DNA of 64,000 nucleotides, taken from contig JBJEVT010000016.1 in NCBI GenBank assembly GCA_051884615.1, forward strand, positions 1 through 64,000, read 5' to 3'. This document shows positions 27,701 to 34,246 of the stretch, one piece after another (the stretch's first letter is position 1; each line of letters starts with the position of its first letter). Both the position numbers and the translations under genes were made by a program. This stretch comes from UBA1724 sp051884615. Lineage in GTDB: Bacteria > Verrucomicrobiota > Lentisphaeria > Oligosphaerales > Oligosphaeraceae. The notes under the pieces are model-generated. The model had not been told where the DNA came from. It saw only the letters and a program-made list of their open reading frames with translations, and ran no database searches.

Positions 27701-29283
27701 ACCACCTGGTAGTATGCGGACGCACTGGTGCTCAGGCCATTGGAGGACGCGGTGGCGACATGGACCACAACCTTGCCTTTTTGCAGTGCGGGCAACTGGC
27801 CGAAGGTCATCCCCGGCGTATCCTGGTAGTAGAACTCCTGGGAAACGACAACCTCGTCTTCCTCGTCATCGTCCATGGCCGCCGCCACCACCTTGAAGAC
27901 GGAATCCGCCTGGACCAGCCAGGTGCGATCCTCTCCCGCCACGGGCTCCATCATGCCGGAGAAGTGCTGGGATCCCATGCCGGTGATGGAAGGCGTGCGA
28001 TCCTGATCCCTCACAATGGCGGTGAATCCGGTCAGCTCCGCCGTGTATGCGTTCGGGCCGCCGTCGGTGACCTTGAGGACTCCCGTGTACTCCTTGCTCG
28101 TGGCGGGGTGCTTCACCGAGGTGTAGGGGATCACCACATCCACCTGGGAGAAATTCACGGAATAGGTGTAGTCTCCGGGATCCCGATCCGTGGTCACCAC
28201 AGGGGTGAGGGTCACGAGGAAGGAGATGTCCGCCCCGTCTTTGTCCGCGGGGGTCAGGACCATGGTGGCAATCTCCTTCAGAGAGGGCTCCCGGTCCAGC
28301 TCCATTTCGGTGAACCTCAGGGAGAGGCCGCTGCAGTCTTTCACCTTCATGCCCTCGGTCAGGACAAGGCTGTATGAGCTGACGTCCAGAACAGGCTTGT
28401 CATCCACCCCCGTGACATCCACGACGAAGGACCCGGACTCCTCTCCCTTGCCCTCGGTGGAGGTGGCGGTGAAGATAATCGTTCTCTGTCCGAAGTAATT
28501 CGAATCGGGAACGAAGACGATCTCCCCCTTGTCATTGATGCCCACGTCGCCGTTGCGGGCGTCCGTCTCGTCTTTCAAGTAGATTTCCACGCCGGTGAAT
28601 TTGACCGCCCGGGAGGCGACCAGGTCCGTGCCATTCCATGCCGTGCAGGAGAAGGCGTCATCCAGGGGGGAGATGGTCAGGGCGGTTTCCTCCTGCGTCG
28701 TGAAGGAGGCGCCTTCCGTCACCGTGAAGTTGAATCCCTTCAGCATCGCCACGCTGCCGGGCCCCGTCACAGAGACCTTGGTCGTGTACATGCCCGCATT
28801 GGCGGACTGGGCGGCATTCAGCTTGTTGAACTTCACGGCGGGGGTGGAATCCATGCCTTTGGTCAGATTGTAGCAGACCGTGCCCAGAAGCACCCGGGTG
28901 CTGTTGGCGGGAATGAGGACCTGGCCGACGCCGGCGTTGGGATACAGCTGGATGCTGGTGGAGGTCAGAACGGGGGTGTTCCCGTAGCCGCCCACCGCGC
29001 TCTCCCAGGTGATGCCCGTCCATTCCTGGGTGTCGTCCCGGAGGAGCAGGAGGTTCAGCATCTGGCAGCTGTTTTCGTCGGTGGTCAGATACACCTGGGT
29101 GGCGCCCTGGGTGGAGATTCCCTCGATGTATTTGCCTTCCAGGAAGGTGCCGTTGACCATGGAGCCGGCGACCAGCTCCACGGTCCAGTCGGCCCTCGCT
29201 CCCTGGGAAAGGAGAAGAGTGGCGGCAAGGAAGACCAGCCAGGCGGCTCCCTTGCGGAAAGTGGCGGCAAAACGAGAAATCAT
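24733..29283 (-). CDS. giant tandem Ig/cadherin-like exported protein
   Basis: 1516 residues with a signal peptide (about 1-31, ending GARA/DW). Most of the length consists of tandem immunoglobulin/cadherin-like modules of about 100 residues, each with an acidic Ca-binding style turn and the linker motifs GVDDKP, VNDVDRPP and VNDAPV. The C-terminal third is fibronectin III-like (FSWPVATNAQEYVLRVNG) and ends in an unknown domain. Probably a surface adhesin or scaffold. GGAG lies about 10 nt before the ATG. Part of a run with the dockerin-like and barrel genes. Confidence 0.8.
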   Translation of the reverse strand: MISRFAATFRKGAAWLVFLAATLLLSQGARADWTVELVAGSMVNGTFLEGKYIEGISTQGATQVYLTTDENSCQMLNLLLLRDDTQEWTGITWESAVGGYGNTPVLTSTSIQLYPNAGVGQVLIPANSTRVLLGTVCYNLTKGMDSTPAVKFNKLNAAQSANAGMYTTKVSVTGPGSVAMLKGFNFTVTEGASFTTQEETALTISPLDDAFSCTAWNGTDLVASRAVKFTGVEIYLKDETDARNGDVGINDKGEIVFVPDSNYFGQRTIIFTATSTEGKGEESGSFVVDVTGVDDKPVLDVSSYSLVLTEGMKVKDCSGLSLRFTEMELDREPSLKEIATMVLTPADKDGADISFLVTLTPVVTTDRDPGDYTYSVNFSQVDVVIPYTSVKHPATSKEYTGVLKVTDGGPNAYTAELTGFTAIVRDQDRTPSITGMGSQHFSGMMEPVAGEDRTWLVQADSVFKVVAAAMDDDEEDEVVVSQEFYYQDTPGMTFGQLPALQKGKVVVHVATASSNGLSTSASAYYQVVNKAPALAENEGRIFIRRGGEDTAATGTCTLNVTDVDGATDVIYSVSYQKTSTLPDNLTVTRENNGNVATLTLSYTVPEAYLSSTQDLQALYQLTITNDDADEGEELTYNLVVDFKENPVPVVTIASEASVTISEVDEEGNPVTFTVTAKATDGDVYPAGVKDWEIEVPKGWSYTLREKETATWSTGSYECHATWEVTNNGYDTIANSSDGPRNASDVFTVRIIAVDWATDGKGYADVSVTVNDVDRPPSTPTRLVLSPAQAVHGSTLNVVASGSEDADQDAITYAYLWKYSEDGETFTAVNGEGEAGDSLSLATAIKKGYTVSVAAQAVTAPYGAGKSEVLSDFSESVGWIIGNTAPYFYYIGSDKPSAGDTVPAKPEKPQEFTWEINEDGEAQSIYVGAYDVDVEDGVDSLTYAVQALDASVGVVQIDAATGKLTFTPAKDYFNDGVSMPQVVVSAVDESGAAAEQVPVISLKVISVNDAPVVKAEDQYVLPDQRGEELTATFSVDMGAGESDQELIDARILEVSDPDNIFAVAPSISYGKTSAILTYTVNTDAELGKSATVEFCVKDNGTSGGVEDPKESSAVTITIFVGASPWYPIISFTCASPEEHVFGHTFVLESDEEVLELTVKDDRTQLLPEDYAAVGFEGYPENTDLKVTILVWTMTEGTTEEICAERELSVGEYGLPGRATCAVDRVTADENGWVTLPEIQVPMARSYQMQVVDEDGVTLQSVGPVDFQADKKGMILPTITGQELQIPQAGEFTLLVQGINPAGEGEETPVLTIEVPEATAQELVWGNAPAFAPASGKVLTSETVKFSWPVATNAQEYVLRVNGPDGRLVEEASGLTANNATLELAMDEDPVSYTWYVVAKAGDDAISSSQMQFTLAATTRNPVATGVYKMMDKMVVFTEGVLDDSIQVTFDYQYFSIAEMKWFYGFQTPVEHYLGGLALQLSDDLPLAAGDYVVLLIYVNGEKVGDYVVYLVQKDPSL

Positions 29284-29354
29284 GGTGTGACTACTCCTTC
29301 AGGGTGACGATGGGAATGACAAAGAGAAAAGGGGTGCGTGGTCGCCAGAGAGGG

Positions 29355-30650
29355 TTATTTCTGGTCGCGGAGGCTTTGGAGGGTTTCCAGGGCGGTCTGG
29401 AGGCGTTCCTGCGTGGCGTTGGTGGTGAAGGGCTGCAGGTCGGCGGACACGAACCAGTCGTCCTCGGCGGCGGGGCAGCCGGCGCCCACATAATTGTAGA
29501 GGTACATGGCGTCGTCCATGTCCACCTCTCCGCTGCCGTCGAAATCCAGCTGGGAGGGGAGGCCCTGGAGGGTTTCCAGGGCGGCCTGGAGAAGTTCCGA
29601 CGTGGCGTTGGTGGTGAAGGGCTGCAGGTCGGCGGACACGAACCAGTCGTCCTCGGGAGTGGGGCAGCCGGCGCCCACCAGATTGTAGACATACATGGCG
29701 TCGTCCATGTCCACCTCTCCGTTGCCGTCGTAGTCCAGGGTTCCGGAGGGGAGGATGACCCAGTTGACCGTGGCGATCCGCTGGCCGTCCTCGTTGAAGA
29801 GGGAGGCGGAGATGGGCTTGTATCCCCCCTTCAGGGCAAGGGCCGCCAGGGTGACGCCGGTGGCGTCCGCCGCCAGGGTGATGGTGGCGTCCTCCTCATA
29901 GTCGAGGGAGGCGGCGCCGCCCCTCACCTGGAGAATCCAGCCCGTTTCCGGCGCCTTGTCGGAGGTGGTGCCGTCGGCGAGGTGGAAGGTGCCGTAGAGG
30001 TCCTGCAGGGTCACGGGGTCCGTGTTGCCGTTCACCAGTTTCAAGGTGAGAGTGCTGCCGGAGGCGGCCACCTGGGTGTCCTCTCCGTGGAAGACCGTCT
30101 CCCCCTCCTCCCGGTCCAGGAAGACGAGCACGTTGGCGGGATCCTGGGCGGGGGTGATGGCGGAGCCGCTCCGGGTCTTTCGCAGGGTGTAGTTCACCCC
30201 CGCCTTGGCGGTGAGCGCGTAGGGGAAGGTCACTTCCACGGCCTCCTCGTCCTGGGCGTCGTCCTGGGTGAGATAGAGGGTTTCGCCCTTGCTCTCCTCG
30301 TCGGCGGGCTGGAGGACCAGGCGGGCGTCGGTGGCGGCCACCAGCACCCAGGCGTTGTCCTCATCGGCGACGCGCAGATCGGTGCCCAGGCGCGCCAGGT
30401 CGCCGCTGACCTTGGCGGTCTCCCCCAGGTTGTCGGGATTGGCCAGATAGACATCCTTCACCCCGAACATGGCGGAGAAGGGGGGGAAGGGGATCGCCTT
30501 GGCCTCCGCGGCCTCCCCGAAGATCAGGGAGGGGGACTCGGTCTCGCCGCCCATCATGACATGGATGGTGAACGCCCCCGCCGCCTGCGTCCACACGCAG
30601 GCGAGGAGCAAGGCGGCCAGAAGAAAGCTGCTTTTCTTTGTCATCTTCAT
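29355..30650 (-). CDS. exported protein with two dockerin-like repeats
   Basis: 431 residues with a signal peptide (1-27, ending AAGA). The C-terminus holds two 63-residue repeats, each beginning with an EF-hand-like loop (LDYDGNGEVDMDDAM and LDFDGSGEVDMDDAM) followed by ADLQPFTTNAT. This resembles a type I dockerin doubled, whose calcium loops bind a cohesin in cellulosomes. The N-terminal ~280 residues are beta-rich and of unknown family. Start at ATG 30650; an ATG two codons later is also possible. No cohesin is obvious in the window, so the binding partner is unknown. Confidence 0.8.
   Translation of the reverse strand: MKMTKKSSFLLAALLLACVWTQAAGAFTIHVMMGGETESPSLIFGEAAEAKAIPFPPFSAMFGVKDVYLANPDNLGETAKVSGDLARLGTDLRVADEDNAWVLVAATDARLVLQPADEESKGETLYLTQDDAQDEEAVEVTFPYALTAKAGVNYTLRKTRSGSAITPAQDPANVLVFLDREEGETVFHGEDTQVAASGSTLTLKLVNGNTDPVTLQDLYGTFHLADGTTSDKAPETGWILQVRGGAASLDYEEDATITLAADATGVTLAALALKGGYKPISASLFNEDGQRIATVNWVILPSGTLDYDGNGEVDMDDAMYVYNLVGAGCPTPEDDWFVSADLQPFTTNATSELLQAALETLQGLPSQLDFDGSGEVDMDDAMYLYNYVGAGCPAAEDDWFVSADLQPFTTNATQERLQTALETLQSLRDQK
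29401..29780. repeat. internal 189-bp duplication in the dockerin-like gene
   Basis: Two nearly identical blocks, repeated with a 189-bp period (e.g. GGCTGCAGGT at 29431 and 29620), encode the two 63-residue dockerin-like units. A recent tandem duplication inside the gene is likely. Confidence 0.8.
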
Positions 30651-30792
30651 GTTCTCAGTCGATAAAGAATGTGGGAAAGGGTCAGGAATACAGGCATTCG
30701 CCCCCCATGATGAAGGCAAGTCCTGTACTATAAGCGAACGGAGGGAAAATTTTTCGGAGGCGGGGCGGCGGGGAGGGCGCCCCGGCGTTTCT

Positions 30793-31794
30793 TCAGGGGA
30801 GCACGTATCCCGTCTTCAGCTCCGGCAAGCCGGAAGCTTTGACGAAGCATCCCTGCTGCGGGTTCCAGCGGTATGCGCCTTCGGGAAGGGGCTCCCGGGA
30901 GGCCGCGGGCTCCCCGGTCTCGCTGTCCCACTGGGCCACAAGGCCAAGGAAGCGTCGGGCGCCGTTCTTCTCCGCCTCGGGGAAAGCCGTGTCCTCGCCC
31001 TCGCGGCCCTTCCCCTCCAGACGAAGCGTCAGCTCCTTCTGGAAGGCGTAGACCCAGAAGACCCCGCCGCCCGCCAGCTCGTCCAGCGAGGCGGGGCGGG
31101 TCAGGGTGCGAGGCAGCAGCGGAGCCGCCAGGTTGCTGGCCAGCAGGGCTTCGTCCCCCACATTGGCCTGGGAAAGAATCTCCAGATTGCAGGAGACCAG
31201 ATTCCAGCCGGGCACCAGGGAAATCTCCTGGACCACATCCTGGTACCGGTAGGTGGCGGAGACCTCCATGGTCATCGTGCCCCGCAACTGGGAGCAGGTC
31301 AGGACGGCCTCCGGGGAAGTGAGGCCATCCCAGCGCATCAGCTCCTCCCCCGCGGAACTCCACAGCACCATCTGCACCCCCTCGGGCATCTCCCCCTGGC
31401 GCAGACGCAACAAAAGCTCGCACTCCCCGCTCTCCTCCGGCTGGGAAAGGACAACGGTCCACTTCTGGGAGGCCAGGGCCAGCTTCTGGTAGGGAAGCAC
31501 CATGGCGCCGTAGTATTTGGCGCCGTGGGAAAGCACCAGGCGCTCGTCATGGGCGGCGTCCGGGGAGCCGGGAGGCGCCACCCAGTTGTCCTCCGCGGTC
31601 AGCTTCTGCCCCAGCGCCAGAAAGACGCTCTGCCCCTCCGTGGGGAAATTGGCGGTCAGCTCCCAGATGGCGCACACCCCCGGCTGGGAGGCCAGCCCCG
31701 CAGGAAGGGAGGTCTCCTGCCCCGTCGCCCCCATGGGCAACAGGACCAGCCACAAAACCAGACCCAGATTTCTTATTTTTGAGAAAATTTGCAT
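30793..31794 (-). CDS. exported protein with GWNLVS motif
   Basis: 333 residues, with a signal peptide (1-29, ending GATG/QE). The N-terminal half is beta-rich; in the middle is SLVPGWNLVSCNLEILSQ, a motif also seen in secreted repeat proteins of these bacteria, followed by a VFWVYAFQ strand. A related layout appears at the C-terminus of the 1143-residue protein downstream. Function unknown; likely a surface protein. It is the first gene of the minus-strand exported-protein run. The ATG at 31794 is chosen for its signal peptide; the ribosome binding site is weak. Confidence 0.7.
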   Translation of the reverse strand: MQIFSKIRNLGLVLWLVLLPMGATGQETSLPAGLASQPGVCAIWELTANFPTEGQSVFLALGQKLTAEDNWVAPPGSPDAAHDERLVLSHGAKYYGAMVLPYQKLALASQKWTVVLSQPEESGECELLLRLRQGEMPEGVQMVLWSSAGEELMRWDGLTSPEAVLTCSQLRGTMTMEVSATYRYQDVVQEISLVPGWNLVSCNLEILSQANVGDEALLASNLAAPLLPRTLTRPASLDELAGGGVFWVYAFQKELTLRLEGKGREGEDTAFPEAEKNGARRFLGLVAQWDSETGEPAASREPLPEGAYRWNPQQGCFVKASGLPELKTGYVLP

Positions 31795-32211
31795 TTTTGT
31801 CCATCCGCTTGCCGGAGATGCCGACCACGGCATGCCTCCGGCGGTTCTCCGGGGCGCAGGGCGGGAAAGAGGCGTTTCCGGAGTCGGGGCGTTTCCGGAG
31901 ATTCCCCCCGGGGAGCCGCCAGGCATCTCCGCCGCCCCGGCCTGCTGTCGCGTCAACTACAAAAGATAGCAACGGCCATGCCAGCCCCTCCGCCTCCCTC
32001 TTCCGGGAGAGGCAAAACCCCGAGGCGCATTTTCCATAATGTATGCCCCCGACCATCGGATGCCCTTGTTGTCCAAGGAACTTTTTCCTCCCGTGCATGG
32101 CATGGGTTTTCCGGGGGGGTGCGGGGTTGCCGCCTGTCTTTTCCTGGCCTTGGCGCGGCGCATTTGTCCGGTTCTGTGCAATCCCTTGAGAACAGGATAC
32201 ATTATCGCAAT
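31795..32211. other. 417-nt divergent intergenic region
   Basis: Lies between two divergently read genes, an exported-protein run (minus) and a sigma54 activator (plus). It holds a strong hairpin (31812-31841: CCGGAGATGCCG...CGGCAT-CTCCGG), and a 13-bp direct repeat GGCGTTTCCGGAG at 31871-31883 and 31888-31900 (period 17). No clear -24/-12 or -35/-10 promoter was found. It should contain promoters for both units. Confidence 0.5.
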
Positions 32212-33633
32212 ATGTCTGAAGAAGCAAGCCAATCCATAGGGAGCGGGCCTTTGCGGGTCCGGATTCTGCTCTTGGAGACGGACGAAGGCCGCGGGGAGAT
32301 TCTCCGGGGTCTTCTACGGAACCAGGAGTGTCGGGTACGCACCGCATCCCAGCCGGAAGAGGCCAGGGAATTGCTGGCGGCGGGGGGATGGGACGCGGTA
32401 TTTTGCGACATTCGCCTATCCCAGGTGCTTCCCCCTGGTTCCTCCGACGCCGACGCATGTCCCGTCTTCCTGCTGGCCCCCTACGACGGAATCTCCCGGG
32501 CCAGGGAGCTTGTGGAGCAAGGGGTGGCGATGCAATGGGTGCCCTCCCCCATCCGGGCGGAGAAGTTGCTCCAGTCTCTACGGGCGGTCCTGGGGAGCCG
32601 CCAGGGGGTCCGAGGCGGGGAGCAGGAGACCGGGGGGGACGGGAAGCCGGGGGGCGAAGGGGAAAGCGGCAAAGATATTCAACGTCATTTTGGCCTGATG
32701 GTGGGGGAGTCGGGGCCCATGCGGGAGTTGTATCACCAGATCGAGAAAGTCGCCGATTCCGACATGTCCGTTCTGATTCTGGGGGAGAGCGGCACGGGGA
32801 AGGAGCTGGTCGCCAAGGCCATTCACCAATCGGGGAGACGGGCGGGAAAGCCCTTCATCCCTGTCAACTGCGCCTCCCTGCCGGAAAATCTTCTGGAGAG
32901 CGAGCTGTTCGGCTATGTCAAGGGGGCGTTCACGGGAGCCGTCCGGGACAAGGACGGCCTTTTTGTTGCCGCGGACGGCGGCACCCTCTTCCTGGACGAG
33001 ATCGGCTCCATCCCCCTTGCCACCCAGATGGCGCTGCTCCGGGCCCTGCAGGAGCGGGAGGTGCGTCCCGTGGGCTCCACCCAGCCCCGTCCCGTGGACG
33101 TGCGGGTGGTGGCGGCCACCAACGAGAACGTGGAGATGCTCCGGGAGCAGGGGCGCATCCGCCAGGACCTCTTCTATCGCATCAGCGCCTTCCCCCTCCA
33201 TGTGCCCCCCCTCCGGGAGCGCGCCGGCGACCTTCCCCTGCTGTGCCAGGCCATCCTGGAGGAGCGGAGCAAGGGAGGGGAGGCGGCGCCCCTCCAGCTT
33301 TCCCCCGCCGCCCGCCTTCTTCTGGAGCGTCACCGGTGGCCGGGCAACATCCGGGAGCTCATCCATGTGCTGGAGCGGGGCGCCACCCTGGCGGAGCGGG
33401 GAATCATCCGTCCCCGTGACCTTCCCCGGGAACTGGGGGACGGCGGGCAGGACGTGCCGGAGCCTCCCTCCCCCTCCTCTCCCGCCCTCACCCTGAAAGC
33501 CTACCTCCGGCTCTGCGAGCGCCAGTTCCTGAAGAAGGTGCTGGAGGAGCAGGGAGGGGACAAGGAGAAGGCGGCGAAGATTCTCGGCATCAGCGTGGCC
33601 ACCCTCTACCGGAAACTCTCCGAGGTCTCCTGA
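32212..33633 (+). CDS. sigma54-dependent activator with degenerate receiver
   Basis: 473 residues. Residues 15-130 form a receiver-like domain: Asp66 in CDIRL is where the phosphoacceptor falls, but the conserved Thr is replaced (LLAPYDG) and the conserved Lys is Ser (PSPI), so it is probably not a normal phosphorelay partner. Residues ~160-390 are an AAA+ domain with GESGTGKE (191-198), GAFTGA (238-243) that touches sigma54, and GTLFLDEIG. The end is a Fis-type helix-turn-helix (AAKILGISVATLYRKL). It faces the exported-protein run across a shared intergenic region. No histidine kinase is adjacent. Confidence 0.85.
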   Translation: MSEEASQSIGSGPLRVRILLLETDEGRGEILRGLLRNQECRVRTASQPEEARELLAAGGWDAVFCDIRLSQVLPPGSSDADACPVFLLAPYDGISRARELVEQGVAMQWVPSPIRAEKLLQSLRAVLGSRQGVRGGEQETGGDGKPGGEGESGKDIQRHFGLMVGESGPMRELYHQIEKVADSDMSVLILGESGTGKELVAKAIHQSGRRAGKPFIPVNCASLPENLLESELFGYVKGAFTGAVRDKDGLFVAADGGTLFLDEIGSIPLATQMALLRALQEREVRPVGSTQPRPVDVRVVAATNENVEMLREQGRIRQDLFYRISAFPLHVPPLRERAGDLPLLCQAILEERSKGGEAAPLQLSPAARLLLERHRWPGNIRELIHVLERGATLAERGIIRPRDLPRELGDGGQDVPEPPSPSSPALTLKAYLRLCERQFLKKVLEEQGGDKEKAAKILGISVATLYRKLSEVS

Positions 33634-33646
33634 CTTCCCCCCACCC

Positions 33647-34135
33647 ATGAAACGCCACCTCCTCCCCCTCCTTCCGCTGGCACTCCTGCCCCTGCTCCTG
33701 GCCACCTCCTGCCAGACCTACACCCCCGCCTTCGTCCTCTCCCTCCACGAATTCGCCGACCCCCAGATCAGCACCCGCCTCAGCAAGCAGGTGCGGAACT
33801 CCAGCCGGGAATGGCAATACACCATCCAGAACTTCCCCTTCCTGGACGCCCGGGACTTCCTGGACGGAGAGATCTACGGACCCGACGAGAACGGATGCTA
33901 CGGCCTCCGGCTCCAGGTGGACATGTGGTCCCTGAACCGGATGCACCACACCGCCGGCGCCAATCTGGGCCTGGTCTACGCCGTGGTGGTGGACGGCACC
34001 TATGTGGGCACCTCCCATTTCACCCCGGAGATGCGGGACCAGAACATCCTGGTCATCGAACCCCTCTGGAATCTCTACGACGCCAACCACATTCTGGAAA
34101 ACCTGGAAGACAACCGGAGCCACCTGCGCCCCTGA
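33647..34135 (+). CDS. hypothetical lipoprotein
   Basis: 162 residues with a lipoprotein signal peptide; the lipobox is LATS/C at residues ~19-22, so it should be anchored at the membrane by Cys22. The rest (YGLRLQVDMWSLNRMHHTAG) is a small mixed alpha/beta domain of no family I recognise. It is 13 nt after the sigma54 activator stop and upstream of the GreA fusion, on the same strand. The start has no Shine-Dalgarno. Confidence 0.65.
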   Translation: MKRHLLPLLPLALLPLLLATSCQTYTPAFVLSLHEFADPQISTRLSKQVRNSSREWQYTIQNFPFLDARDFLDGEIYGPDENGCYGLRLQVDMWSLNRMHHTAGANLGLVYAVVVDGTYVGTSHFTPEMRDQNILVIEPLWNLYDANHILENLEDNRSHLRP

Positions 34136-34246
34136 CCTCCCTCCCCCCCCTTTTTTCCAACCACCCGGCCATCCTGACACCCCCACTCCCCTGCGGAACG
34201 GCAGCGCCAGAAGCGCCATTCAACGAGCAGCACCCCCACGAATCCT

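Noticed and set aside
23515..28377. 1620-codon open frame on the + strand
   Set aside because: It is a shadow of the giant Ig-like gene on the minus strand. Its composition (HGGEV/GGHR-rich) and lack of domains show it is not coding.
31789..32211. N-terminal extension of the sigma54 activator
   Set aside because: The same-frame upstream codons are not conserved-looking and run through a hairpin and repeat; the ATG at 32212 begins the receiver domain.
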